Origin: Pseudomonas benzenivorans
Lineage (GTDB): Bacteria > Pseudomonadota > Gammaproteobacteria > Pseudomonadales > Pseudomonadaceae
Assembly (NCBI RefSeq): GCF_033547155.1
Contig: NZ_CP137892.1
Span: forward strand, 868,001-932,000
DNA length: 64,000 bases
Reading direction: 5' to 3'
In this document: positions 53,202 to 64,000 of the stretch, in pieces
Layout: the number at the start of each line of letters is the position of its first letter
Numbering within the stretch: position 1 is the first letter of the stretch
The notes under the pieces: model-generated
Told to the model about the DNA's origin: nothing
Databases searched by the model: none
Seen by the model: the letters and a program-made list of their open reading frames with translations, nothing else
Program-made: the position numbers and the translations under genes

Positions 53202-53648
53202 ATGAGCACCGCAAACCGTCTACAAGACCCGCGCAGCCAGGTCCAGTCTTTGCTGGACAGCTGGGTGCAGGCCGTACAGGCCAAGGACGTCGCGCGCATC
53301 GTCGGTCACTATGCAACGGACGTCGTCGCTTACGACGCCATTCTCCAGCTGCAGTTCAAGGGCCGCGAGGCCTACGGCGCGCACTGGCAGGCCTGCATGG
53401 AGATGTGTGCGGGGCCGGGCTTCTTCGAGGTCCATGAGCCGACCCTGCTGGTCGGCGACGACCTGGCCCTGGGTTTCTACCTGTGCCACTGCGGCGGCAG
53501 CGACGACAAGGGCCAGGAGCAGGCGTCCTGGATGCGCGTGAGCCAGGGCTACCAGAAGCGCGACGGCCGCTGGCTGATCGTGCACGAGCACTTTTCCGCG
53601 CCGTTCGACATGCAGAGCGGCAAGGCGCTGTTCGATCTCAAACCTTGA
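53202..53648 (+). CDS. SnoaL-like/DUF4440 family protein
   Basis: 148 residues with GAGGAG before the ATG. An NTF2-fold sequence: S-W-V-Q-A-V-Q-A-K-D-V-A-R-I-V-G-H-Y-A at the start, F-K-G-R-E-A-Y in the middle, and the C-terminal W-M-R-V-S-Q-G-Y-Q-K-R-D-G-R-W-L-I-V-H-E-H-F-S typical of SgcJ/SnoaL-like proteins. Probably a small-molecule-binding or isomerase-like enzyme; substrate unknown. Cotranscribed with the YciI gene. Confidence 0.85.
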   Translation: MSTANRLQDPRSQVQSLLDSWVQAVQAKDVARIVGHYATDVVAYDAILQLQFKGREAYGAHWQACMEMCAGPGFFEVHEPTLLVGDDLALGFYLCHCGGSDDKGQEQASWMRVSQGYQKRDGRWLIVHEHFSAPFDMQSGKALFDLKP

Positions 53649-53721
53649 GCGCTATCCGCGCCCCGGCCGCGGGGCGTCATTAACATCCGCAGGCCGCGGT
53701 CGCGGCCGCTGAGGAACCTTC

Positions 53722-54282
53722 ATGAGCAGGAGAACAACCAGCATGCTCGGTTACGCCCTTATTGCCCTCGCTTTGCTCCTCGCCCTGTTGCTGACGCTGG
53801 TGGCCCGGCAGCCGGATGGCTTTAGTGTCGAGCGCTCGGTCAGCGTGGCGGCGCCGCCGGAGGCGGTGTTCGCCCAGGTCAACGATCTGCGCAACTGGGA
53901 GCGTTGGTCGCCCTGGGCCAAGCGTGACCCGGCCATGCAGAAGTCCTACGAGGGCCCCCCTGCCGGCGTCGGCGCGGTCTACCGCTGGGCCGGCAACAAG
54001 GAGGTCGGCGAAGGCAGCATGACCCTGGTCGAGAGCCGGCCGAACCAGTCGATCCGCATCCGACTGGTGTTCCTCAAGCCTTTTCAGGCCAGCAACGAGG
54101 CACAGTTCCAGTTCGCGCCTGAGGGCGAAGGCACCCGGGTGACCTGGAGCATGAGCGGCTCGAACAACTTCATGGCCAAGGCGATGCACCTGGTGATGGA
54201 CATGGACAAGATGGTCGGCGGCGACTTCGAGCAGGGCCTCGCGCAGCTGCGGACGCTGGTGGAGGAGGGCGAGGGCGGCTGA
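53722..54282 (+). CDS. SRPBCC-family protein with N-terminal membrane anchor
   Basis: 186 residues. A hydrophobic helix (about 8-24, L-I-A-L-A-L-L-L-A-L-L-L) anchors the protein, followed by a START/polyketide-cyclase-like fold: V-E-R-S-V-S-V-A-A-P-P-E-A-V-F-A-Q-V, L-R-N-W-E-R-W-S-P-W and G-E-G-T-R-V-T-W-S-M. These bind hydrophobic ligands; role unknown. It probably belongs with the YciI and SnoaL-like genes before it. Confidence 0.85.
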   Translation: MSRRTTSMLGYALIALALLLALLLTLVARQPDGFSVERSVSVAAPPEAVFAQVNDLRNWERWSPWAKRDPAMQKSYEGPPAGVGAVYRWAGNKEVGEGSMTLVESRPNQSIRIRLVFLKPFQASNEAQFQFAPEGEGTRVTWSMSGSNNFMAKAMHLVMDMDKMVGGDFEQGLAQLRTLVEEGEGG

Positions 54283-54403
54283 GCCGCGAACCCTTTGTCC
54301 CATCCGGCGTTTTCACGGGGCTCGGGAACTGCGATCCTCGCGCCAATCGTCCAATCCACTGACCAGGTCAGGCATGACCGGGTCGCGCACGCCCGAGGCC
54401 CCC

Positions 54404-55531
54404 ATGCAGATCAGCTCCGACTTCGACAGCGGCAATATCGAGGTGCTCGATGCCGGCAACCCGCAGCGAGTGCTGCTGGCCATACGTCCGGACCTCAATA
54501 GCCATCACTTCCAATGGTTTCACTTCAAGGTCGAGGGCCTGCTGCCCGGCCAGCGCTATGGTTTCAGCCTGAGCAACGCCGGCGAGTCGGCCTATAACCA
54601 GGCCTGGAGCGGTTACCACGCCGTCGCCTCCTACGACCAGCGCGACTGGTTTCGCGTGCCCAGTCGCTTCGAGGACGGCGCGCTGCAGTTCGAGCTGGAG
54701 CCGCGCGAGGCGCAGGTCTGGTTCGCCTACTTCGAGCCCTACAGCCGTGCACGGCACGACGGCTTGATCGCCCAGGCCCTGGAGCGGGCCGGCGCGGAGC
54801 TCTTCGCCTGCGGCCAGAGCGTCGAGGGGCGGGCCATCCAGCTATTGCGGGTCAGCCGCAACCGACAGGCGCCGCGCAAGCTCTGGATCATCGCCCAGCA
54901 GCACCCCGGCGAGCACATGGCCGAATGGTTTATGGAGGGGCTGATCGAGCGCCTGCAGCGCGATGACGCCGAGCTGGATGCCCTGCTGCAGCAGGCCGAT
55001 CTCTACCTGGTGCCGAACATGAACCCCGACGGCGCCTTCCGCGGCCATCTGCGCACCAACGCCGCCGGCAAGGACCTCAACCGCGCCTGGCAGTCGGCCG
55101 ATGCCAGGGAGACGCCCGAGGTGTATTTCGTCCAGCAGCAGATGCGCCGGGTCGGCGTCGACCTGTTCCTCGACATTCATGGCGACGAGGAAATCCCCCA
55201 GGTGTTCACCGTCGGCTGCGCGGGCAACCCCGGTTACAGCCCACGCCTGGCGGCCCTGGAGACGGAGTTCAGGCGCCGGCTGCTGGCCAGTGGCGCCGAA
55301 TACCAGACCGCCCGCGGCTACCCGCTCGATGCGCCGGGCCAGGCCAACCTGACCCTGGCCTGCAACGCCGTGGGCCAGGAGTTCGATTGCCTGTCCTTCA
55401 CCCTGGAGATGCCGTTCAAGGACCACGACGACCGGCCCGAGCCGAGCACCGGCTGGAACGGCGCGCGCTCCAAGCAGCTGGCCGAGAAGGTGCTCGGTGT
55501 GGTGGCGGCGATGGTCGACCAGCTGCGCTGA
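54404..55531 (+). CDS. M14-family zinc carboxypeptidase
   Basis: 375 residues from ATG 54404; an in-frame ATG 30 bases earlier is less likely. An N-terminal beta domain (about 1-115, N-S-H-H-F-Q-W-F-H-F-K-V) precedes the peptidase domain with zinc ligands in Q-Q-H-P-G-E-H (His and Glu), N-M-N-P-D-G-A-F-R-G substrate segment, third ligand in D-I-H-G-D-E-E and the catalytic Glu in T-L-E-M-P-F. This is the cytosolic-carboxypeptidase-like group (CCP/AGBL type). No signal peptide. Natural substrate unknown. Confidence 0.88.
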   Translation: MQISSDFDSGNIEVLDAGNPQRVLLAIRPDLNSHHFQWFHFKVEGLLPGQRYGFSLSNAGESAYNQAWSGYHAVASYDQRDWFRVPSRFEDGALQFELEPREAQVWFAYFEPYSRARHDGLIAQALERAGAELFACGQSVEGRAIQLLRVSRNRQAPRKLWIIAQQHPGEHMAEWFMEGLIERLQRDDAELDALLQQADLYLVPNMNPDGAFRGHLRTNAAGKDLNRAWQSADARETPEVYFVQQQMRRVGVDLFLDIHGDEEIPQVFTVGCAGNPGYSPRLAALETEFRRRLLASGAEYQTARGYPLDAPGQANLTLACNAVGQEFDCLSFTLEMPFKDHDDRPEPSTGWNGARSKQLAEKVLGVVAAMVDQLR

Positions 55532-55542
55532 GCGGCAGAAAA

Positions 55543-55564
55543 AAGGCGACCCGAGGGTCGCCTT
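55543..55564. terminator. Terminator between the carboxypeptidase gene and lipA
   Basis: AAGGCGACCC pairs with GGGTCGCCTT, preceded by an A-run and followed by CTTATC; placed between convergent genes and probably working in both directions, mainly for lipA on the minus strand. Confidence 0.75.
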
Positions 55565-55583
55565 CTTATCGACTGCGAGCCGT

Positions 55584-56561
55584 TCAGGCGATCTTCTCGC
55601 CGTGGGCCTGCTGGTCGGCGTGGTAGGAGGAACGCACCAGGGGACCGGCGGCGACGTTCTTGAAGCCCATCCGGGCGCCTTGCTCGGCGAACCAGGCGAA
55701 GCTGTCCGGATGGATGAAGCGCTGCACCGGCAGATGACTGCGCGAGGGCTGCAGGTACTGGCCGAGGGTCAGCATGTCGATGTCGTGCTCGCGCATGCGC
55801 TGCATCACCTCGATCACCTCCTCGTCGGTCTCGCCCAGGCCGAGCATCAGCCCGGACTTGGTCGGCACCTGCGGCACCCGTTGCTTGAATTGCTGCAGCA
55901 GGTCCAGCGACCACTCGAAGTCCGAGCCCGGGCGCGCCGCCTTGTACAGGCGCGGCACGGTTTCCAGGTTGTGGTTGAACACATCCGGCGGCTCGGTCGC
56001 GGTGATCGCCAGGGCCACGTCCATGCGCCCGCGGTAGTCCGGCACCAGGGTCTCCAGCTGGATGGCCGGGCTCAGCGCGCGGATCTCCCGCAGGCAGTCG
56101 GCGAAGTGCTGGGCGCCGCCGTCGCGCAGGTCGTCGCGGTCCACCGAGGTGATCACCACGTATTTCAGGCGCAGGTCGGCGATGGCCACCGCCAGGTTCT
56201 TCGGCTCGTCCACATCCAGCGGCTTGGGCCGGCCGTGGCCGACGTCGCAGAAGGGGCAACGACGGGTGCAGATGTCGCCCATGATCATGAAGGTGGCGGT
56301 GCCGCCGGAGAAGCACTCGCCCAGGTTCGGGCAGCTGGCCTCTTCGCAGACGCTGTGCAGCTTGTGCTTGCGCAGCAGTTGCTTGATCCGCGCCACCTCG
56401 GGCGATGCGGCGATCTCCACCCGTATCCAGTCGGGCTTGCGCGGCAGTTGCTCAGTGGGAATGATCTTCACCGGAATGCGCGCCACCTTCTCGGCGCCGC
56501 GCAGCTTGACGCCCGCCTCGACCTTGGCCGGCTTGCCGGCGCTGTCCACAACAGTGCTCAT
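55584..56561 (-). CDS. lipA: Lipoyl synthase
   Basis: 325 residues from ATG 56561. A radical-SAM enzyme inserting two sulfurs into protein-bound octanoate to make lipoate. The auxiliary cluster ligands are Cys72, Cys77 and Cys83 (C-x4-C-x5-C) and the SAM cluster C98-x3-C102-x2-C105 (I-C-T-R-R-C-P-F-C), with the final R-S-S-Y serine ligand near the end. Usual partners lipB/dacA are not beside it; instead it follows gcvT, fitting the need for lipoate on GcvH. A second lipA elsewhere in the genome is possible. Confidence 0.95.
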   Translation of the reverse strand: MSTVVDSAGKPAKVEAGVKLRGAEKVARIPVKIIPTEQLPRKPDWIRVEIAASPEVARIKQLLRKHKLHSVCEEASCPNLGECFSGGTATFMIMGDICTRRCPFCDVGHGRPKPLDVDEPKNLAVAIADLRLKYVVITSVDRDDLRDGGAQHFADCLREIRALSPAIQLETLVPDYRGRMDVALAITATEPPDVFNHNLETVPRLYKAARPGSDFEWSLDLLQQFKQRVPQVPTKSGLMLGLGETDEEVIEVMQRMREHDIDMLTLGQYLQPSRSHLPVQRFIHPDSFAWFAEQGARMGFKNVAAGPLVRSSYHADQQAHGEKIA

Positions 56562-56643
56562 GTTCGGTTTCCACTGAGAGCCGGTGCATCGCACCGGCAA
56601 GGGTTCAGGTGGAGGGGCAGGCCAGGCGCCGCCCCGAGTCGGC

Positions 56644-57768
56644 TCAGCCGCGGTAGTAGCGCTGCGGCACGAAGGGCGTCTTGGCCACTTTCATGGCCAC
56701 GCGCTTGCCGCGCACCATCGCCCAGACTTCGCTGTCCAGCGCCACGTGGCTGCTCTGCACGTAGCCCATGGCCACCGGTGCACCGAGGGTCGGGCCGAAG
56801 CCGCCGCTGGTGACGGCGCCGATCACATTGCCCTCGGCGTCGACGATTTCCGCGCCTTCACGTACCGGCACCCGCTCCTGGGGCAACAGGCCGACGCGCT
56901 TGCTGGCCACGCCGCTCTGCTGTTGGGCGAAGATGCGCTCGGCGCCGGGGAAGCCGCCGGCCCGCGCGCCGTCGGCGCGGCGGGGCTTGGACATGGCCCA
57001 CAGCAGGCTGGCCTCGATCGGCGTGGTGCTGGTGCTCATGTCGTGGCCGTACAGGCACAGACCGGCTTCCAGGCGCAGCGAGTCGCGCGCGCCGAGGCCG
57101 ATGGCCGCGACCTCCGGCTCGGCCAGCAGGCTGCGCGCCAGGGTCTCGGCGTGTTCGTTGGGCATGGAGATCTCGTAGCCGTCTTCGCCGGTGTAGCCGG
57201 AGCGGCTGACGAAGCAGTCGACGCCCAGCAGGCGCACGCTGGCGAACTGCATAAAGGTCATCTGCGCCACTTCCGGGGCCAGGCGTGCCAGTACGTCCGC
57301 GGCCTTCGGGCCTTGCAGGGCGATCAGCGCGCGCGACTCGAACAGGCTTTCGATCTCGCAGCGGCCGCCGATCTGGCTGCGCAGGTGGGCCAGGTCCTGG
57401 TCCTTGCAGGCGGCGTTGACCACCAGGAACAGGCAGTCGTCGGCAAGCCGGGCGACCATCAGGTCGTCGAGGATGCCGCCATTGGCGTCGGTGAACATGG
57501 CATAGCGCTGCATGCCCATCGGCAGGTCGAGGATGTCCACCGGCACCAGGCTCTCGAGGGCGGCGGCGGCGTCGGCGCCGCGCAGGACGATCTGGCCCAT
57601 GTGCGAGACGTCGAACAGGCCGGCGGCGTCGCGGGTGTGCAGGTGCTCTTTCATCACGCCCAGGGGGTACTGCACCGGCATGTCGTAGCCGGCGAAGGGC
57701 ACCATGCGGGCGCCGAGTTCCAGGTGCAGGCTGTGCAGCGGGGTTTTCGCCAGGTTTTCGCTGGTCAT
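56644..57768 (-). CDS. gcvT: Aminomethyltransferase, T protein of glycine cleavage
   Basis: 374 residues. It releases ammonia from the aminomethyl group carried on GcvH and hands the methylene to tetrahydrofolate. Typical segments: [21 protein letters not shown], and the folate-site G-Y-T-G-E-D-G-Y-E with the catalytic Asp in N-G-G-I-L-D-D-L. Start ATG 57768 after GGAGACTC. It lies after the serine ammonia-lyase gene in the glycine/serine operon. Confidence 0.95.
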   Translation of the reverse strand: MTSENLAKTPLHSLHLELGARMVPFAGYDMPVQYPLGVMKEHLHTRDAAGLFDVSHMGQIVLRGADAAAALESLVPVDILDLPMGMQRYAMFTDANGGILDDLMVARLADDCLFLVVNAACKDQDLAHLRSQIGGRCEIESLFESRALIALQGPKAADVLARLAPEVAQMTFMQFASVRLLGVDCFVSRSGYTGEDGYEISMPNEHAETLARSLLAEPEVAAIGLGARDSLRLEAGLCLYGHDMSTSTTPIEASLLWAMSKPRRADGARAGGFPGAERIFAQQQSGVASKRVGLLPQERVPVREGAEIVDAEGNVIGAVTSGGFGPTLGAPVAMGYVQSSHVALDSEVWAMVRGKRVAMKVAKTPFVPQRYYRG

Positions 57769-57858
57769 GCGGAGTCTCCAGTAGGGTGCGCCGGGCGCAC
57801 CTTGTCGTGGTCTATGGGTGGGTCGGGTAGGGCAGGCGCGCGTGGCGCCCGCCGCTCG

Positions 57859-59235
<1,377 letters not shown>

Positions 59236-59309
59236 GATGGACTCCGGCTTCTTGCGCTGCCCATGGCGCGCGCCCGTCAGGCGCGCGTCGGGCTAAGCAA
59301 CCTAGTTAT

Positions 59310-60563
59310 CTATTCAGCGTAGACCGGGAAGCTGGCGCACAGGCCCGCGACCTGACCACGGACCCGTTCGATGACGCTGGGGTTGTCCAGGTCGGCGAGG
59401 ATGTCGCAGATCCAGCCGGCCAGCTCACGGCACTCGCCTTCCTTGAGGCCGCGGGTGGTGACCGCCGGGGTGCCGATGCGCAGGCCGGAGGTGACGAACG
59501 GCGACTGCGGGTCGTTCGGTACGGCGTTCTTGTTCACCGTGATGTGCGCGGCGCCCAGCGCCGCATCGGCGGCCTTGCCGGTCAGCCCCTGCTTGATCAG
59601 GCTGAGCAGGAACAGGTGGTTGTCGGTGCCGCCGGAGACCACCTCGAAGCCGCGGCCGACGAAGACTTCCGCCATGGCCTGGGCGTTCTTGATCACCTGG
59701 GCCTGGTAGTCCTTGAAGCCCGGCTCCAGGGCCTCCTTGAAGCACACCGCCTTGGCCGCGATCACGTGCATCAGCGGGCCGCCCTGGGCGCCGGGGAAGA
59801 CCGCGGCGTTGAGCTTCTTCTCGATCTCCGGGTTGGCCTTGGCCAGGATCAGGCCGCCGCGCGGGCCGCGCAGGGTCTTGTGGGTGGTGGTGGTGACCAC
59901 GTCGGCGAACGGAATCGGGTTCGGGTACAGGCCGGCGGCGACCAGGCCGGCGACGTGGGCCATGTCGACGAACAGCAGCGCACCGACCTTGTCGGCGATG
60001 GCGCGGAAGCGCGGGAAGTCCAGGGTCTTGGAGTAGGCGCTGAAGCCGGCGACGATCATCTTCGGCTGGTGCTCGACGGCAAGGCGCTCGACCTCGTCGT
60101 AGTCGATCAGGCCGTCGGCGTCGATGCCGTACTGCACGGCGTTGTACAGCTTGCCCGAGGAGCTGACCTTGGCGCCGTGGGTCAGGTGGCCGCCGTGGGC
60201 CAGGCTCATGCCCAGCAGGGTGTCGCCGGCGTTGAGCAGGGCCAGGTAGACGGCGCCGTTGGCCGAGGAGCCGGAGTGCGGCTGGACGTTGGCGTAGTCG
60301 GCGCCGAACAGCTGCTTGGCGCGGTCGATGGCCAGCTGCTCGACCAGGTCGACGTGCTCGCAACCGCCGTAGTAGCGCTTGCCCGGGTAGCCTTCGGCGT
60401 ACTTGTTGGTCAGGCCGGTGCCCTGGGCCTGCATCACAGCGGGGCTGGTGTAGTTTTCCGAGGCGATCAGCTCGATATGGTCTTCCTGGCGGCGCTCTTC
60501 GGCGGCGATGGCGTGGGCCAGGGCCGGATCGTAGTGGTCCAGGGTCAGGCTTTTATAGAACAT
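59310..60563 (-). CDS. glyA: Serine hydroxymethyltransferase
   Basis: 417 residues, full length. PLP enzyme interconverting serine and glycine with tetrahydrofolate. The lysine motif [14 protein letters not shown], the N-terminal [10 protein letters not shown] and [13 protein letters not shown] are all present. In the glycine-cleavage setting it uses methylene-tetrahydrofolate made by GcvP-GcvT to turn a second glycine into serine. Other glyA copies are usual in Pseudomonas; this would be the catabolic one. Confidence 0.96.
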   Translation of the reverse strand: MFYKSLTLDHYDPALAHAIAAEERRQEDHIELIASENYTSPAVMQAQGTGLTNKYAEGYPGKRYYGGCEHVDLVEQLAIDRAKQLFGADYANVQPHSGSSANGAVYLALLNAGDTLLGMSLAHGGHLTHGAKVSSSGKLYNAVQYGIDADGLIDYDEVERLAVEHQPKMIVAGFSAYSKTLDFPRFRAIADKVGALLFVDMAHVAGLVAAGLYPNPIPFADVVTTTTHKTLRGPRGGLILAKANPEIEKKLNAAVFPGAQGGPLMHVIAAKAVCFKEALEPGFKDYQAQVIKNAQAMAEVFVGRGFEVVSGGTDNHLFLLSLIKQGLTGKAADAALGAAHITVNKNAVPNDPQSPFVTSGLRIGTPAVTTRGLKEGECRELAGWICDILADLDNPSVIERVRGQVAGLCASFPVYAE

Positions 60564-60615
60564 CGGATAAGTCCTGTACTAAGGGCGCGACCGCCTCGCG
60601 GTCGCGCCTGGGGGG

Positions 60616-61992
60616 TTAGCGTTGTACGGGGGCGCCGCCGGCCACACGGCCGTCGCGGGCGAAGTGGTCCTTGGTCAGCTTGACCACCACGGGGCTGAGC
60701 AGCAGCAGCGACAGCAGGTTGGGCAGCGCCATCAGGCCGTTGAGGGTGTCGGCGACCAGCCAGGCGAAGTCCAGCTGGGCGATGGCGCCGAAGGGCACGG
60801 CCAGGACCCAGAGGATGCGGAACGGCATGATCGACTGGGTGCCGACCAGGTACTCCCAGCATTTCTCGCCGAAGTAGCTCCAGCCGAGGATGGTGGTGAA
60901 GGCGAAGACCACCAGGGCGATGCTGAGGATGGCGCCGCCGAAGCCGGGCATGGCCGACTCGAAGGCCGCCGCCGACAGGCCGGCGCCGCTGGCACCGCTG
61001 GTCCAGACGCCCGAGGCGATGATCGCCAGGCCGGTCAGGGTGCAGATGATGATGGTGTCGATGAAGGTCCCGAGCATGCCGATCATCCCCGAGCGCACCG
61101 CGCTGGTGGTGGTGCCGGCCGCCTGGGCGATGCCGGCGGTGCCCAGGCCCGCCTCGTTGGAGAAGATGCCGCGGGCCACGCCGAAGCGGATGGCCGCCAT
61201 CACCGCCGCGCCGGCGAAGCCACCGGTGGCGGCCACCGGGGTGAAGGCATGGGTGAAGATCAGCGAGAAGGCACCGGGGATGGCGTCGGCATTGACGATC
61301 AGCACCACGATGGCGGCGGCGACGTAGGTCACGCACATGGCCGGCACCAGGGTCGCGGCGACCTTGCCGATGCGCTTGATGCCGCCGAGGATCACCAGGC
61401 CGACGAAGGCCATGGCGACCAGGCCGGTGATCCAGGCCGGTACGCCGAAGGTGTCGGTCAGGGCGTGGGCCATGGAGTTGACCTGGACCATGTTGCCGAT
61501 GCCGAAGCCGGCCAGGCCGCCGAAGATGGCGAAGGCGCTACCGAGCCACAGCCACTTCTTGCCCAGACCGTTCTTGATCGCATACATCGGCCCGCCGACG
61601 TGCTCCTTGCGCGCGTCGGTCTCGCGGTAATGTACCGCCAGCACCACTTCGCAGTACTTGGTGGCCATGCCGACCAGGGCGGTGCACCACATCCAGAACA
61701 GCGCGCCGGGGCCGCCGAGGAAGATCGCGGTGGCCACGCCGGCGATGTTGCCGGTGCCGACCGTGGCGGCCAGACAGGTCATCAGCGCCTGGAAGGGGCT
61801 GATCTCGCCACTGGCCTCGTCGCCTTTCTTGCGGCCCTGCCACATCAGGGCAAAGCCGGCGCCGATCTTGCTCAGGGGCATGAATTTCAGGCGCAGCATG
61901 AGGAACAGCCCGGTGCCGAGGATCGCCACCAGCATGGGCGGGCCCCAGACCAGGCCGTTGATTTGATTGGTAAGGGTGTTGATGAATTCCAT
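60616..61992 (-). CDS. Alanine/glycine:cation symporter
   Basis: 458 residues from ATG 61992 with AGAGG 8 bases upstream; an in-frame GTG nine bases earlier is less well placed. About 11 membrane segments with AGCS signatures G-P-G-A-L-F-W-M-W, G-G-P-M-Y-A-I-K-N-G and S-N-E-A-G-L-G-T-A-G. A sodium- (or proton-) coupled inner-membrane importer of alanine or glycine. Its place between gcvP and glyA, 52 bases before glyA, argues for glycine as main substrate. Confidence 0.92.
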   Translation of the reverse strand: MEFINTLTNQINGLVWGPPMLVAILGTGLFLMLRLKFMPLSKIGAGFALMWQGRKKGDEASGEISPFQALMTCLAATVGTGNIAGVATAIFLGGPGALFWMWCTALVGMATKYCEVVLAVHYRETDARKEHVGGPMYAIKNGLGKKWLWLGSAFAIFGGLAGFGIGNMVQVNSMAHALTDTFGVPAWITGLVAMAFVGLVILGGIKRIGKVAATLVPAMCVTYVAAAIVVLIVNADAIPGAFSLIFTHAFTPVAATGGFAGAAVMAAIRFGVARGIFSNEAGLGTAGIAQAAGTTTSAVRSGMIGMLGTFIDTIIICTLTGLAIIASGVWTSGASGAGLSAAAFESAMPGFGGAILSIALVVFAFTTILGWSYFGEKCWEYLVGTQSIMPFRILWVLAVPFGAIAQLDFAWLVADTLNGLMALPNLLSLLLLSPVVVKLTKDHFARDGRVAGGAPVQR

Positions 61993-62254
61993 GTAGAGCA
62001 CCTCTTTCTTGTTGTAAGCGCGGGTTTACCCGCGTCGGATAGGGGCTTTCGTGCGGTTGTGCCGCAATGGGAATCGCTGGTGTGCAGGGTTGCCGCCGGT
62101 AGGCAGCGACCGTTGCGGGGAGGCGCGGCGAGCACCCTGGGTTTGCCGACACAAGCGGCGCGCCGCACCCCCCGCAAGGGGGCTGACCGCCGTCACAGCG
62201 GGCGGTCAGGTGCGGCCGCCGGGATGCCGGGGCATCCGTTCGGCCGCACTACTC
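61993..62254 (-). other. Hairpin-rich leader between gcvP and the symporter gene
   Basis: About 260 bases with four clear stems: CGCGGGT/ACCCGCG (62019-62034), CCCCC/GGGGG with a GCAA loop (62169-62182), CTGACCGCC/GGCGGTCAG (62183-62209), and a nested TGCGGCCG-GGATGCC/GGCATCC-CGGCCGCA (62211-62248). The nested one directly follows gcvP and may end or attenuate its transcript. No U-run follows any stem. I do not see the glycine riboswitch core. Confidence 0.5.

Positions 62255-64000
<1,746 letters not shown>

Noticed and set aside
61993..62254. Glycine riboswitch upstream of the symporter gene
   Set aside because: Hairpins are present but the conserved glycine-aptamer core was not found on the minus strand.

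Overview
The window is 64 kb of a high-GC gamma-proteobacterial chromosome. Gene content and order point to Pseudomonas: colR/colS followed by a methyltransferase and inaA, uraA-upp opposite hpt, the hydroxyproline (lhp) catabolic cluster, mvaT, PA4642-like and TIGR01777-hemH. No rRNA, tRNA, CRISPR array or intact transposase was seen. Genes are dense, with many 4-base ATGA overlaps. One stretch (about 24.6-28.1 kb) is clearly AT-rich and foreign in composition.

Layout. 0-1.6 kb: a probable light/B12-regulated (LitR-type) group: the end of a DUF523 gene, a degenerate Trp-rich small gene and a bacterial renalase, with TGTACA-type operator pairs. 1.6-9.4 kb: TIGR01777 epimerase, ferrochelatase, an MFS transporter, uracil permease and uracil phosphoribosyltransferase (salvage), hypoxanthine phosphoribosyltransferase, a cupin, and an Ldh-family imino-acid reductase. 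9.5-22.8 kb: a near-complete hydroxyproline cluster. Its products take trans-4-hydroxy-L-proline through epimerase, a three-subunit dehydrogenase, deaminase and semialdehyde dehydrogenase to 2-oxoglutarate. It also encodes an aconitase-X 3-hydroxyproline dehydratase, an atypical proline-racemase relative, an ABC importer and an AraC regulator. A GntR-family regulator at 35 kb carries in its own promoter a site similar to two operators in the cluster, so it may be the cluster's second regulator.

22.9-24.5 kb: a small conserved protein, a CHAD protein and an FKBP isomerase. 24.6-28.4 kb: an AT-rich island with a two-gene operon: a 139-aa protein of unknown family translationally coupled to an 839-aa protein joining a ParA/MinD-like ATPase to a second AAA/STAND-like ATPase and a C-terminal winged-helix-like tail. 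A long inverted repeat sits over the ribosome-binding site of the first gene. This is the best candidate for an undescribed (probably defence) system. 28.4-35 kb: the ColRS envelope-stress locus with dgkA, inaA, a methyltransferase, an LTA-synthase-type sulfatase and a PAP2 phosphatase, with two sites matching the ColR consensus.

35-43.1 kb: GntR regulator, PA4642-like protein, then a tightly overlapping six-gene MoxR/DUF58/DUF4350/DUF4129/SpoIIM/RDD operon. 43-48.3 kb: a membrane protein, sbcB, mvaT (H-NS-like silencer), purU and a CBS protein. 48.4-55.5 kb: an amino-acid-type chemoreceptor, a HerA-like ATPase, small proteins of the YciI, SnoaL-like and SRPBCC families and an M14 carboxypeptidase. 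55.6-64 kb: lipA, gcvT, serine ammonia-lyase, glyA, an alanine/glycine symporter and the 3' part of gcvP, all on the minus strand: a glycine/serine catabolic unit that needs LipA-made lipoate for the glycine cleavage H protein.
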